A stretch of 64,000 nucleotides of DNA from Halalkalicoccus paucihalophilus. Its GTDB lineage: Archaea; Halobacteriota; Halobacteria; Halobacteriales; Halalkalicoccaceae. Both the position numbers and the translations under genes were made by a program. The DNA lies in assembly GCF_001593955.1 (NCBI RefSeq), contig NZ_LTAZ01000012.1, positions 159,250 through 223,249 of the forward strand, given 5' to 3'. Numbering within the stretch: the stretch's first letter is position 1; each line of letters opens with the position of its first letter. The notes beneath the pieces were generated by a model. That model was not told where the DNA came from, did not search any database, and saw nothing but the letters and a program-made list of their open reading frames with translations. Shown one piece after another: positions 31,999-41,993 of the stretch.

Positions 31999-34404
31999 GT
32001 GGTAGAGAAAACCCGTACTCTTGACTTCAAGATCGCGTTCGCGCTCGGTCTCGGGACCATGATCGCCGCCGGTATCTTCTCGCTGTCGGGGCGAGCGGTC
32101 TACGAGATCGGCTCCAGCGCCGTCATCGCGTTCGTCATCGCCGCGCTCATCGCCAGCATCACCGCCGCCAGTTACTCCGAATTCGCCTCGATCTACTCCG
32201 AGAACGGCGGCGGGTACCTCTTTTCGTCACGTACCTTCGAAAACGAGCACCTCCTGTTCGGGATCGGCGCCTCGCTGTTTATGGGCTACTGTGCGACGAC
32301 CGCCTTCTATCTCGGGACGATGGACCACTGGGTCGAGCAGTTCGTCTTCGCACCAGCCCTCGGACTACTAGGATTGGGGGAAATCCACCTCCCTGGCGGA
32401 GTGTGGGGAATCCTCACCGCGCTCTTGCTCGGTGGCCTCAACGCGCAGGGAACCGAAGAGAGCGGTACCTTCCAATTGATGGTCACCGGTGCGAAAGTGG
32501 CTGTTCTCTTCGCCTTCATCGGCGGCGCGGTCGCCTACGCTGGTCCTACCCAAGCGACGACCACGTTCGCTACCGGATTCGAGTTCGGCGACCCCGCTGG
32601 AATCGTCTCGATCGCCGCGCTGGCCTTTATCACCTTCTTCGGGTTCTCGGCGATCGCCGCAAGCGCTGGCGAGATTATCGAGCCCCGGAAAACCGTCCCG
32701 ACGGCGATCGCCGCCTCGATCGTCACGGTCACGGTCCTCTATACGTTCGTCATCGTCGCGATGGTCAACGCCCCGGTCGATGACTCGGTGCTGCGGGCCG
32801 GCGAAACGGCGATGGGGACCGTCGCCGCTTCCTTCATGGGTCCAGCCGGCCAGGCGCTCATCGTCGCGGGCGCGATCTTCTCGATGGTCTCGGCCTCGAA
32901 CGCTTCAATTCTCGCTGCCTCAAGTATCGGTGACCTAATGGGTCGACAGGGTCAAGGGCCGCGTTCGTTCTCGCGCATCCATCAGGAGTACAACACGCCC
33001 TTCTGGAGCATCACGGCTGTCACCGCGACCATTGTAACGTTGATTGCAGTGTTCGTCGGGCTGTTCCCCGCCGAAGGCGGGCTTTCGGGGACAGTTCCAT
33101 TCACGCTCGGACTCGAAGGACTAACCGGCTTTGCGAACATGAACTTGCTCGCGCCGCTCGCGGTCGTCAATGTCGCGCTCATTGTCAGCCGGCGGCGCTT
33201 TCCCGACATCGATCGGCCGTTTTCGGTCCCGGCGTCGCCGTGGCTCCCGATCGTTGGTGTTCTCGCGAACCTCGCGCTGATCACCAACCTGCCGCCGATC
33301 GGCATCGTCGTCGCCGCGATCGTCGAGGCGACGCTGGTCGGTGCGTATCTCGTCTGGGGCGGCGCACCTGATCGCGAGGAACTGATCGAGAAGACTGTCA
33401 CCGCCCGGCAGGTCACCGCGAATGGCAGCGGTCAAGCTCGTCGGATTGAAACGACCGACGCGCCGTCGATTGGCGTCGAAGGGACTGCAACATCGGAGGA
33501 GATCGATGGATCGATCACTGAGGCCGAGTCGGCCGACGAGGACCGATATGAGATTCTCGTCCCAGTCGAACGGCCCGATCGGGCGGCACACTACGCCCGT
33601 CTGGCGGCCGACGTCGGCCACCTGTACGGTGATGACCCGGTCGTTCGCCTACTCAACGTCACCGAGATCCCTGAACAGACCGAGAGCACCGCCATCGCGG
33701 AGACGGCAACTAAGCGCGTCGATCGAATCGAAGACGAACTGGGCGACATTCGGGAGGACCTTGATGTCACTGTCCTCGTTGAGGGCCACATCAGTCGTGA
33801 CGTCGCGTTCGACATCCTCACGACTGCCCGCGAGGAGTCCGTCAATCGGATCGTTATGGGCTACCCGGAGAAGAGGCCCGATATCACCGAGAGTGTTGAG
33901 TACAAGGCGCCCTGTGACGTGATTTTCGCGAGCGCAATGGACGACGCGCTCGATCTCTCGACCATCACCATCGGGGTCGGTGGCGGCCCCCATCACGATC
34001 ACCTGCTCGACGTCGCGAGCCTGCTTGCTCATCGTGGAACGACGGTTCACGTTGTCAACGTCGAACCGACCGGCACGAGCGGCACTGCAGAAGACGTCGA
34101 ACGGACGCTCGAGCGCTTCGACGATCGGGATCGCGTCAAGGTACATACAACCGAATCCGAAGAGATCGCTGACGCACTGATCGATGTTGCAACGGCAGTT
34201 GACGGACCGCTGCTGGTGGGCGCATCGCGTAATCGGGTGTTCCGTCGGTTCGTCTTCGGGAGCAATGCTGACAAGGTCGTTCAGAGAGCGTCTGATCTGG
34301 ACTTTCCGGTACTGGTTTACGCCAGTGAAACCGGACTGCGCGGTCAGCTGCAGTCCGCACTGTTCACTCCCTACAGGTACTTCCTGAAGCTTCAACGCAA
34401 CTGA
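31999..34404 (+). CDS. APC-superfamily permease with C-terminal universal-stress domains (second copy)
   Basis: 801 residues, starting at a GTG at 31999; an APC start (TLDFKIAFALGLGTMIAAGI) follows at once, so the N-terminus cannot begin much later. The transporter part covers about 470 residues (AASYSEFASIYSENGGGYLF, ITFFGFSAIAASAGEIIEPR, ASNASILAASSIGDLMGRQG). An acidic linker and two Usp domains follow: YEILVPVERPDRAAHYARLA to VNRIVMGYPEKRP, and STITIGVGGGPHHDHLLDVA to LLVGASRNRVFRRFVFGSN. It has the same architecture as the 28751 gene with only moderate sequence similarity, so it is an older duplication. The GC-rich codon use is like TrkH. Confidence 0.87.
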   Translation: MVEKTRTLDFKIAFALGLGTMIAAGIFSLSGRAVYEIGSSAVIAFVIAALIASITAASYSEFASIYSENGGGYLFSSRTFENEHLLFGIGASLFMGYCATTAFYLGTMDHWVEQFVFAPALGLLGLGEIHLPGGVWGILTALLLGGLNAQGTEESGTFQLMVTGAKVAVLFAFIGGAVAYAGPTQATTTFATGFEFGDPAGIVSIAALAFITFFGFSAIAASAGEIIEPRKTVPTAIAASIVTVTVLYTFVIVAMVNAPVDDSVLRAGETAMGTVAASFMGPAGQALIVAGAIFSMVSASNASILAASSIGDLMGRQGQGPRSFSRIHQEYNTPFWSITAVTATIVTLIAVFVGLFPAEGGLSGTVPFTLGLEGLTGFANMNLLAPLAVVNVALIVSRRRFPDIDRPFSVPASPWLPIVGVLANLALITNLPPIGIVVAAIVEATLVGAYLVWGGAPDREELIEKTVTARQVTANGSGQARRIETTDAPSIGVEGTATSEEIDGSITEAESADEDRYEILVPVERPDRAAHYARLAADVGHLYGDDPVVRLLNVTEIPEQTESTAIAETATKRVDRIEDELGDIREDLDVTVLVEGHISRDVAFDILTTAREESVNRIVMGYPEKRPDITESVEYKAPCDVIFASAMDDALDLSTITIGVGGGPHHDHLLDVASLLAHRGTTVHVVNVEPTGTSGTAEDVERTLERFDDRDRVKVHTTESEEIADALIDVATAVDGPLLVGASRNRVFRRFVFGSNADKVVQRASDLDFPVLVYASETGLRGQLQSALFTPYRYFLKLQRN

Positions 34405-34429
34405 GACGGGACGAGTACAGAAACCGACA

Positions 34430-34627
34430 ATGAGACGACTACGTATTAGAAACCCACAATCGATTTGGGATATTCTTACCGTGCTCGGTCTCTATCTCCT
34501 CTTGGAGTATATCGTGCTTCAGATAACGGGTGAGATGATAGTTCGCCAGGAACTCGTTATCATCGGGATTATCGTCGTTCTCTGGGTGATATGGGCCGTG
34601 TTTCAGATACTAAAAAAAGCAACTTAA
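34430..34627 (+). CDS. Small two-helix membrane protein, paralogue of the 26.9 kb gene
   Basis: 65 residues, beginning MRRLRIRNPQSIWDILTVLG, with the shared core LLEYIVLQITGEMIVRQELV and a second helix ending WAVFQILKKAT. It starts 25 bases after the second permease, so it is probably co-transcribed with it. That one copy follows UspA and the other follows an APC-Usp permease suggests a working link with Usp domains. Confidence 0.75.
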   Translation: MRRLRIRNPQSIWDILTVLGLYLLLEYIVLQITGEMIVRQELVIIGIIVVLWVIWAVFQILKKAT

Positions 34628-35214
34628 AGTGAGAGACTAACGGATTCTGTCTATCTAATAATTTGATCGATGAGTACCATCTGAATATCGATGGTTTCAT
34701 GCTCAAAGATGGAAGAGAGCTCTGAAAATCGTGGATTCTGGAAATAATATCCTAAATAATATAATTATGGATCATTGCTATATACTATAATTCTTTTAGT
34801 AGAAATATTGAAAGAGGTTGTGATCAATCTTAGTTATGAGATCAAGATCACTGATCGGATTCAGCCCCATGTTTCCTGTTATCTATTACGATCGTTAGGC
34901 GTGCAAGGCATACCATTTTTTAACTTGTGATCCCAGAATTTGGAGGGACTACCGTTGGATCTTTGCGAAAGTAGTTACAAATGACTCCCCAACTCGTTCA
35001 GATGAATTCGAGCCTCCGAAGCACTCAGTTAGTGCTCGGGTCGTAGAGAGTATCGAACGCGTTTGTGTCACTGGAGTTCGGGTATCGATTCCTATTTTAC
35101 TTGTCTCAATGAGTTGTTTTTTGGTTATCTTTTTGTAGGATCTGTTTTCGTCTATCTCGGTCTCTGGTCCCCGTCGTATCCATTTCTCTCTTTGACTGGA
35201 GACATCTACTGTCA
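34628..35214. other. AT-rich intergenic region without a recognisable gene
   Basis: 587 bases with long A/T runs (34740-34810) and no supported reading frame. It separates the potassium island from the copper island. No repeat of the families found elsewhere in the window is seen here. Confidence 0.5.
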
Positions 35215-35575
35215 TGGCTAGGGTACCTTGCTGGTGGAGCCTTCTGTCTTGGAACCAGTTCGTTCATCGTCCCCCGGCGGAAGAACTCATCGGAGGCCGG
35301 AACGTTGACGTAGTCGACCCCCCGTTCGAGACACGCCTCGAGAGTCATCTCCAACTGATCCACGCACATTTCGTCGGCCTCTTCACGAACACGAGCGTAC
35401 GAGTCCGCCTCTTAGAGGTCAAACGCGATGCTAAAGACGTGGTCGACGAATTCGATAGCAACAGCGATCGGCTGCGTCCGTCGCGACCAGCGATGATCAC
35501 TGCGCTCAGGTCGTCAGAAGCAGTGGCCAGTTCCCCCGCAATCGTATGACCGACCGACCCCTAGTCCCCGGACGA
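35215..35575 (-). pseudogene. Degenerate gene remnant of unknown family
   Basis: The minus strand gives protein-like blocks in two frames: VGHTIAGELATASDDL then VIIAGRDGRSRSL, and further on FVDHVFSIAFDL, a TAG, then EADSYARVREEADEMCVDQL and VDYVNVPASDEFFRRG. A frameshift and a stop break it. The first block loosely resembles a Usp protein, but I do not assign a family. It lies just upstream of, and close to, the end of the CopB gene. Confidence 0.35.
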
Positions 35576-35584
35576 TCAGTGTCG

Positions 35585-37990
35585 TCATGCCGAGAGATTG
35601 ACCCCCTTGAGTCGTCGGGCGTTGATCGCGACGATGACCGTCGAGAGCGACATGAACACCGCGCCGATGGCCGGCGACAGGAGGATGCCGATGGGGGCGA
35701 GGATCCCTGCGGCCAGCGGTAGCGCGAACACGTTGTAGCCGGTCGCCCAGACGAGGTTCTCCTGCATCTTCCGATAGCTCGCCTTCGACAGGCGAATGAG
35801 CCGCACCACATCTAGGGGGTTGTTGTCGACGAGAATGATGTCACCCGACTCGATGGCAACGTCGGTCCCGGAACCGATGGCAATGCCGACGTCGGCTCGC
35901 GTGAGTGCGGGGGCGTCGTTAACGCCGTCGCCAACCATCGCGACCAGTGTCCCCTCTGACTGGAGCGCTTCGACCTTCGTGTCTTTCTCCTCGGGGAGCA
36001 CCTCCGCGAAGTACTGGTCGATGCCGAGTTCCTCGGCAACGGCCTTCGCGACGTCCTTTGAGTCGCCGGTCAGCATCGCCACCTCGATACCCATCCCGTG
36101 CAGCGCCTCGATGGCCCGCCGACTCTCCTCGCGGATGACGTCCGCCAGGGCGAACGCCGCCACGACCTCGGATTCGTCCCGAACGAGGTAGATGACGGTC
36201 TGTGCGTTCGCGCCCGCCTCATCCGCGAAGGCGACGATGTTGTCGGGGCGCTCGATGCCGAGTTTCTCGATGAGGTTGGGTCCACCGAGGTGAACCGTCT
36301 CGCCGTCACTGGAACCCGGACCGGGTTCCGGCTGGTTCGAAAGCGCGTCGCCCGCTCGAACGTCGACGGTCGCCCTGACGCCGAGGCCGCGGAGGTTCTC
36401 GAAGTTCGAGACGCCCGCTCGCTGGACGCCCCGCTCTTCAGCGGCGTTCCGGATGGCGCGAGCGATCATGTGTTCGGAGTCGCTTTCGACCCCCGCAGCG
36501 ATCTCGAACGCGCGCTCCTCGTTCCAGTCGCCCGCCATCTCGACGCCCACGACCCCCTGTTCACCCTTCGTGAGCGTTCCGGTCTTGTCGAACATCACCG
36601 TATCGAGGTTCCGGGCTTCCTCCATGGCGATGCGGTCACGGATGAGCATCCCGTTCTGGGCGGCAGTCGAGGTGTTGATAGCGACAACGAGGGGAACTGC
36701 GAGCCCGAGCGCGTGGGGGCAGGCGATAACGAGGACGGTCACGACGCGTTCGAGGACGGTGATATTGAACCCCGTGGTGACGACCCACGCGATGGCCGTA
36801 ATGCCCGCGACGGCGAGCGCGATGTAGAACAGCCACCCCGCTGCGCGGTCGGCGAGCAGTTGGGTCCGAGATTTCGATCGCTGGGCTTCATCGACGAGGC
36901 GCATGATGCCCGCTAGCGCCGTCTCCTCACCGGTCTTCGTCACGCGAACGCGAAGGCTTCCGTCTTGGTTGACCGTGCCAGCGACGACCTCCGACCCCGG
37001 TTCCTTGTCGACAGAGCGGGACTCCCCGGTAATCATCGATTCGTCGACCGAGGACTCCCCCTCGGCCACTTCGCCGTCCGCAGGTACGCTCGCGCCCGGG
37101 CGAACGAGGACGACGTCGCCCTCGCCGAGTTCGGAGACGGGTACCTCCTCTGTGTCGCCGCTCTCAGTGACGCGCTCGGCGGTATCGGGCATGAGTTTGG
37201 CCAGCTCGTCGAGCGCGCCGGAAGCCTGCCGGACCGAGCGCATCTCCATCCAGTGGCCTAGCAGCATGATGTCGATCAGCGTGACGAGTTCCCAGAAGAA
37301 CGGCGTCGTTCCCTCAAGGAACAGACTCACAATGGAGTAGACGAACGCGACGGTGATGGCCAGCGAGATGAGCATCATCATCCCCGGCTCACGGTTCTTG
37401 AGTTCTGTCCGGGCCATCGAGAGGAACGGCACCCCACCGTACGCGAAGATGATCACCGAGAGGACGGGCGTGATCCAGACACTACCTGGGAACGTCGGCG
37501 CGGTGTAACCGAAGACGTCCTGGATGAACTCGCTGAAGAAGATAACCGGAATCGAGAGGACGAGCGACACCCAAAACCGCCGGCGGAACATCTGTTCGTG
37601 GCCCGTGTGGTCCGTGTGCGCCCCCTGATCTTCCTGCCCTCCCCCGTGGTCGTGTGCGTTATGATCGTGTTTGTCCTCTCCAGTATAGGCGTGGTTGGTC
37701 TCGGCGTGACTGTGTCCGGACTCGGATTCGTAATCCTGATGTGTGTGTTCGTCGGTATCTCTGGGTTCCGTGGTGGTTTCGCCCATCCGGTCGTGGTTCG
37801 CGTACTCGGGTGAGTGAGATGGCTTTGTGGCGGGTGAGGAAACTGTCGCTTGTATCCCTTTATCTGCTTCTAACTGGCAAATACGGCAGCAGTAGACGGG
37901 TCCCTCGGAATGAATTTCCGGCAAAGAGACCCGGGAACGCTCGTGATCTGGGTGGTTGCTCATGGCTTGAGTATTAGTGTCGCTCCCCAT
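35585..37990 (-). CDS. copB: CopB-type copper/silver P1B ATPase
   Basis: 801 residues, a membrane pump that exports copper or silver. The first 140 residues are rich in histidine ([19 protein letters not shown] and [13 protein letters not shown]) and start with a CCRIC segment, instead of HMA domains. Next come membrane helices, ITGES, the ion-site motif [10 protein letters not shown] that defines the CopB (P1B-3) class, DKTGTLT with phosphorylated D468, SEHMIARA, and [23 protein letters not shown] at 37963 is an alternative start. CopZ is encoded upstream on the same strand, 97 bases away. Confidence 0.92.
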   Translation of the reverse strand: MGSDTNTQAMSNHPDHERSRVSLPEIHSEGPVYCCRICQLEADKGIQATVSSPATKPSHSPEYANHDRMGETTTEPRDTDEHTHQDYESESGHSHAETNHAYTGEDKHDHNAHDHGGGQEDQGAHTDHTGHEQMFRRRFWVSLVLSIPVIFFSEFIQDVFGYTAPTFPGSVWITPVLSVIIFAYGGVPFLSMARTELKNREPGMMMLISLAITVAFVYSIVSLFLEGTTPFFWELVTLIDIMLLGHWMEMRSVRQASGALDELAKLMPDTAERVTESGDTEEVPVSELGEGDVVLVRPGASVPADGEVAEGESSVDESMITGESRSVDKEPGSEVVAGTVNQDGSLRVRVTKTGEETALAGIMRLVDEAQRSKSRTQLLADRAAGWLFYIALAVAGITAIAWVVTTGFNITVLERVVTVLVIACPHALGLAVPLVVAINTSTAAQNGMLIRDRIAMEEARNLDTVMFDKTGTLTKGEQGVVGVEMAGDWNEERAFEIAAGVESDSEHMIARAIRNAAEERGVQRAGVSNFENLRGLGVRATVDVRAGDALSNQPEPGPGSSDGETVHLGGPNLIEKLGIERPDNIVAFADEAGANAQTVIYLVRDESEVVAAFALADVIREESRRAIEALHGMGIEVAMLTGDSKDVAKAVAEELGIDQYFAEVLPEEKDTKVEALQSEGTLVAMVGDGVNDAPALTRADVGIAIGSGTDVAIESGDIILVDNNPLDVVRLIRLSKASYRKMQENLVWATGYNVFALPLAAGILAPIGILLSPAIGAVFMSLSTVIVAINARRLKGVNLSA

Positions 37991-38086
37991 TATTCTATCC
38001 GGGGCCTGATACTACGTGGTATGATCAGGGGGAAGCGGATCGGAGGAGATTGGCGGGGCGGTCGTTCGCGAACGCTCCCGGTGCTC

Positions 38087-38284
38087 TCAGGTGTGGGCGG
38101 TGTACCCAGTATCTTCGACGGCTTGGAGGAGTGCTGTGACGTCAGCATCGCCATTGACCCTCGCCTGTTCGGCCTCACGGTCGGCGGTGGCGTCAGTTAC
38201 GCCAGACACGCCGTGAAGCGCCTCTTCGACCGTCTGTTCACAGTGGCCGCAGGTCATTCCCTCAACGGTAATGGTCGTCGACAT
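38087..38284 (-). CDS. copZ: CopZ-type copper chaperone
   Basis: A 65-residue HMA domain with the copper-binding MTCGHC at residues 10-15 and the fold VEEALHGVSGVTDATADREA, ending VEDTGYTAHT. It carries Cu(I) in the cytosol and hands it to pumps or regulators. The frame is open to 38302, but the ATG at 38284 (MSTTITVEG) is the family start. Same strand as copB and just upstream, so probably one operon. Confidence 0.92.
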   Translation of the reverse strand: MSTTITVEGMTCGHCEQTVEEALHGVSGVTDATADREAEQARVNGDADVTALLQAVEDTGYTAHT

Positions 38285-38387
38285 ACACGAGTACGTACGC
38301 ACCCCTCTCTTATGCGGATTCTCCCTTCGAACCAGTGGGATACAGGCGACCTAAACTTTGGAAACGAATGTATTTCGTCAAGATCCT

Positions 38388-38767
38388 TTAGCTTTCGCGG
38401 TGCAGGCGGGTAAGTCTCTTTCTTCAACGAGCGGCGACGAAGGAGCCGCGAGGAGGGAGGAGATACACCCGCCGTTATCGTCTGAAGTCGTGAAATCGGC
38501 AGGCGTACTACCCCTGCGGCCGTATGGGGTAGGAAGACACTCACCACGGTTCCACCGTTGTTTAAATGCGACAACAAGCGTGCATCGGTTGGTGTGGCCG
38601 GAGTGTCGCATGCGGTAGAAGTGGTTCACTCTGAACCGCCCAGCGAGGGAAACGCCTGCGGAGTCTGGAACCGCTGTGCCTTCGGGTGCAAGTTTCGACG
38701 CAGAAACAGGAAGCGCCGACCTCAACGAAAGCGCGTAGCGCCGGAGTAGGTCGGAGTAGTTCACTCA
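38388..38767 (+). mobile_element. Non-autonomous IS200/IS605 derivative (LE and RE with a tnpB tail)
   Basis: The left end (38388-38475) has CTTTAGCT, CTTTCTTCAACGAGCG and GAGGGAGGAGATACA, like that of the complete element at 22857. The right end (about 38705-38767) reads CGACCTCAACGAAAGC...GAGTAGGTCGG and TAGTTCAC, like that of the same element. Between them about 230 bases survive, including a decayed tnpB tail (TPAESGTAVPSGASF) matching the C-terminus of the 23.4 kb TnpB. It could be moved by TnpA in trans. It separates copZ from the regulator remnant. Confidence 0.75.
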
Positions 38768-38787
38768 GTCGTCGCCGTAGGTTCACT

Positions 38788-38860
38788 ATGCGCGACCTCG
38801 ACGAAACCGACCTCAAAATCTTCCAGATCCTGATGTCGAACGCTCGTCGGTTTGGCGCTT
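38788..38860 (+). pseudogene. Truncated Lrp/AsnC-type regulator
   Basis: ATG at 38788 gives MRDLDETDLKIFQILMSNAR, the first helices of an Lrp/AsnC HTH as found in haloarchaeal copper regulators with a TRASH domain. After ARR the similarity stops and the frame continues as unrelated sequence. The non-autonomous element ends about 20 bases upstream. The original divergent copper regulator of this locus may have been lost here. Confidence 0.55.
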
Positions 38861-38947
38861 CTCGCGTTTCCGACGCTCGTCTCCGACCGATTCATCTGGC
38901 AGTATCTCTGGGCCCCAGTCGGCGCATCGACGCTGTCGGCCAGTCAG

Positions 38948-39211
38948 TCACATACGAGGGATTCGAACGGTGGCAAGCTGTGAATGAGAGAAGTACGCTG
39001 TCCCCGTCCAGACCGCCCCGTTGGGATAATCGATGTAGGGGAACTGACCGTGCAGGTCGGCCTACAACCTGGCGACTTCTTCGCGCTGGTGGAATGGCGC
39101 ACTCTCGCACGGGCGGTTGTCGAGCGTGTCGTATTCGGGTCCGTAGTGCTCTTCGGGGCTGGCATCGATGACGATCTCCGCTTTGTCGGTGCCGTACATG
39201 GATGTCTCCAT
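38948..39211 (-). pseudogene. Short gene with an in-frame stop, after DUF5676
   Basis: From ATG 39211 the frame reads METSMYGTDKAEIVIDASPE and on to EEVARL, then TAG at 39062-39064, then ADLHGQFPYIDYPNGAVWTG and a normal stop at 38948. The 87-residue product would be acidic and compact. It begins 6 bases after the DUF5676 gene on the same strand. The family is not recognised. Either a recent nonsense mutation or a sequencing error. Confidence 0.45.
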
Positions 39212-39217
39212 CGTCTC

Positions 39218-39517
39218 CTACCGCGCGAAGATATTGTACAGCCACGCGAAGGCGTACACGAAAACGAAGCTGCTGACCGCTGCCTCAACCATACCAGCCA
39301 CGGTCCCGACGACGGTCGGCTCGAAGAGTAGGTGCCACTGTTCCATCATCGCGACCGCGCCCTCGTAGACGCCGATCGCACCGAACACGCCGAGCAGGAG
39401 CATGACGACCGTAGAGACCGCAGCCGCCGCTCCGGCGAGCGCCAGTGCATCGAGGTGCATCACACGACCAGTCGAGTCCATCTCATACGCGTCTTGGGCT
39501 ATGGTAGTAGTACCCAT
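39218..39517 (-). CDS. DUF5676-like membrane protein
   Basis: 99 residues from ATG 39517 with two membrane segments, LDALALAGAAAAVSTVVMLL and VGTVAGMVEAAVSSFVFVYA, and the typical end FAWLYNIF. DUF5676 proteins often sit beside heavy-metal ATPases, which matches the copper context. The frame is open to 39619, but the MGTTT start is more likely. Confidence 0.7.
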   Translation of the reverse strand: MGTTTIAQDAYEMDSTGRVMHLDALALAGAAAAVSTVVMLLLGVFGAIGVYEGAVAMMEQWHLLFEPTVVGTVAGMVEAAVSSFVFVYAFAWLYNIFAR

Positions 39518-39833
39518 GGTGAGAGATACGCCCGACTCGTTCAATCGATTTTCTCTTATTATTCGAAAGCAGGGGCCACTTCGCCTGAAATACGGGGATA
39601 GAATGGAAAAGGACGACACGGCATCCTGGTTTTTGCGCTTTCTCTATCAGAGGAGCTAGCAGCGGTCGATGACTGGAACCAGTTACTACCAGTGGTTGAT
39701 ACCAGAAACGCGATCTCCGATCGGTAGATCACAGCCGAGAACTGACTATACCCTCGAATCCACAGTTAAGAGTGGCTACAGCCCTATTTTATTAAGAACA
39801 AACGACAAAACAGATGGCTGCGATAGTCTACAT

Positions 39834-41237
39834 ATGCAAGCTCCCCTCGTCGACGGACTCCTTGAGTCGTTGTGGATCGGCGTCGGCTTCCTCTGGACCG
39901 CCGCGTGGGCGATCATCATGGGCCTGGTGATCACGAGCCTCATCCAGGTCTACGTTTCCAAGGAGCGGATGGCCAAGGTCCTCGGAGAGGAAAATCTGAG
40001 TGGACTCACGAAGGCGACGGTGTTCGGCGCCGCAAGTAGTGGCTGCAGCTTCGGGGCCGTCGCTATCGGGAAGGGCTTATTCAAGAAGGGGGCGCACGCG
40101 GTGAACGTCCTTGCATTCATGTTCGCCTCGACGAACCTCATCGTCGAACTCGGCCTGATGATCCTGATCCTCCTTGGCTGGGAATTCTTGGTGGCGGAAC
40201 TCCTTGGCGGTGTCATTCTCATCGCCGTAATGGCACTGCTCGTCCATCTGACGCTCCCTGAGAACCTCTTCGATCAGGTTCGCCAAGAGCTGAACCAGCG
40301 CGATCATAATCAAGAAATTACCGAGGACCCGACCTGCGGGATGGAGGGCAAAGACGAGTACTCGCTGGTGACCGACGGAGGCGAGATACTGAAGTTCTGC
40401 TCGGAAGGCTGTATGGAGACCTATCAGCAGGAGGCCGCAAGTAGCGGCGGGTGGCGCGACGAACTGCTCTCGTGGGGCGGATGGTACAAACTCGGGAACC
40501 AGTACCGCAAGGAGTGGTCGATGATCTGGAAGGACGTCGTCGCGGGCTTTCTGATCTCGGGGTTCGTCATCGTGTTCGTCCCACAGTGGGTCTGGAATGC
40601 ACTCTTCCTTCAGGGCGAAGGGCTGCTCGTGAGCGCCGAGAACGCGATTATGGGCGTGGCCATTGCTGTCATCAGCTTCGTCGGGAGCATTGGGAACGTC
40701 CCCTTTGCTGTCGCGCTGTGGGGCGGTGGCGTCAGCTTCGCCGGCGTCATCGCGTTCGTCTATTCCGACCTCATCACGATTCCCGTTCTGAACGTCTATC
40801 GGAAGTACTACGGCTGGAAAGTGATGCTGTACATCCTCAGCATCTTTTTTGTGACAATGGCATTCACGGGCTTTCTCATGGAGGAGTTATTCAACGCACT
40901 CAGTATTGTCCCGAACCTCGCTGGCGGACAGACGGCCTCCGAACAGACGTATTTCGAATTCAACTACACCTTCTACCTCAACATCATTGCGTTTGCTCTC
41001 TCTGGATTTCTCGTTTATGTCTATCGCCGAGGGTTGGGTGCACCCGGCCAGTATCGCGACCCGGTCTGTGGGATGCGGACCGACGATAGCGGGCCGAGTC
41101 TCACCCACGACGGCGAGACGTACTACTTCTGTTCGCATCAGTGCAAGCGATCGTTCGAGAACAATCCCGCCGAGTTTGTTCAGCATCATCCGCAGGTCTC
41201 AGGAGCGGGTTCTTCCCAAGGACATGAGCATCACTGA
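39834..41237 (+). CDS. Permease (DUF318/ArsP-like) with two YHS metal-binding domains
   Basis: 467 residues from ATG 39834; the frame is open to 39669 but the early part is not membrane-like. Two permease halves (SLWIGVGFLWTAAWAIIMGL ... ASSGCSFGAVAIGKGLFKKG and MGVAIAVISFVGSIGNVPFA) each hold about four helices. YHS domains lie between them (DPTCGMEGKDEYSLVTDGGE ... FCSEGC) and at the C-terminus (DPVCGMRTDDSGPSLTHDGE ... FCSHQC). YHS domains bind metals and also occur fused to copper ATPases. A copper or other soft-metal permease is likely; the substrate is inferred. A decayed relative lies convergently downstream. Confidence 0.85.
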   Translation: MQAPLVDGLLESLWIGVGFLWTAAWAIIMGLVITSLIQVYVSKERMAKVLGEENLSGLTKATVFGAASSGCSFGAVAIGKGLFKKGAHAVNVLAFMFASTNLIVELGLMILILLGWEFLVAELLGGVILIAVMALLVHLTLPENLFDQVRQELNQRDHNQEITEDPTCGMEGKDEYSLVTDGGEILKFCSEGCMETYQQEAASSGGWRDELLSWGGWYKLGNQYRKEWSMIWKDVVAGFLISGFVIVFVPQWVWNALFLQGEGLLVSAENAIMGVAIAVISFVGSIGNVPFAVALWGGGVSFAGVIAFVYSDLITIPVLNVYRKYYGWKVMLYILSIFFVTMAFTGFLMEELFNALSIVPNLAGGQTASEQTYFEFNYTFYLNIIAFALSGFLVYVYRRGLGAPGQYRDPVCGMRTDDSGPSLTHDGETYYFCSHQCKRSFENNPAEFVQHHPQVSGAGSSQGHEHH

Positions 41238-41299
41238 ACACTGTAGCCGGTCTCCGTTCGCGTGGCAAGGCTGAACAGAGTCTTGTCTAAGAGGATCAA

Positions 41300-41866
41300 A
41301 GCGGGTACAGCACTGTCTCGCCAGCGGGGTCGACCTCCATCCCACAGACGGGGATTCTGGACGGTCGAATCGTTCTCGTCTCGGATGTTCTCTCGGGCCT
41401 GCTCGATAACCTCGTCGGGCGTGAGGTAGACGAAGCCGAACGTCATCAATCCGATCAGCATGAATCCACTGATGAGGTCCGCGACAATGAGCTGCCAGCC
41501 CAGCAGGATGCAGATCACGATGCCAATTTCGATGACGAGGTTCATCAACGTAAACATGAACGCGCCGATGGTCGCGGCCGCCGACCCACCCTCTTTGAAG
41601 AGGCTCTTCGCGATCGCGATCACGCTGTACGAGCACGACGACGAGACGACCCGGACAGCGACCCGTAGCCAACCTCGCGTCGTCCGTGGCCGCCAAGTGG
41701 GTCCGCGACCTGTTCGTTGGACGTTCAGGCCTCGACGCCGCCGCCAATGGCGAACTCGACCACGAGCACCCGTTACCTGATCCACGCCATCGCGGCCGTC
41801 GTCGTCAGAAACTGGCGCGTGCTCTCGACGAAGAACGGCCACAAGGGCTTCGATGTGTGAGGACAC
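41300..41866 (-). pseudogene. Decayed permease of the same DUF318 family
   Basis: Blocks in two frames recall haloarchaeal permeases: SNEQVADPLGGHGRREVGYG, then after a shift SSSCSYSVIAIAKSLFKEGG, AAATIGAFMFTLMNLVIEIG and LGWQLIVADLISGFMLIGL. It ends in a broken YHS start (DSTVQNPRLWDGGR where relatives have NPVCGME). At least two frameshifts and one stop are present and the second half is missing. It is not the parent of the 39.8 kb gene, as sequences differ. Confidence 0.7.
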
Positions 41867-41993
41867 CGTGTACGATCGTCACGAGCACGATGACGGCGAG
41901 GACCGCGTATTCCTTACCCATATGTAGATATTTAGACTTCGATATTTTACGAATCTTTGGCTAGTATTCATCAATGTTCTTGAACAGATATTA

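Noticed and set aside
33649..34395. 248-residue minus-strand frame opposite the second APC-Usp permease
   Set aside because: Lies wholly within the Usp domains coded on the plus strand; no independent support.
36098..36916. 272-residue plus-strand frame opposite copB
   Set aside because: Antisense to the conserved P-type ATPase catalytic region.
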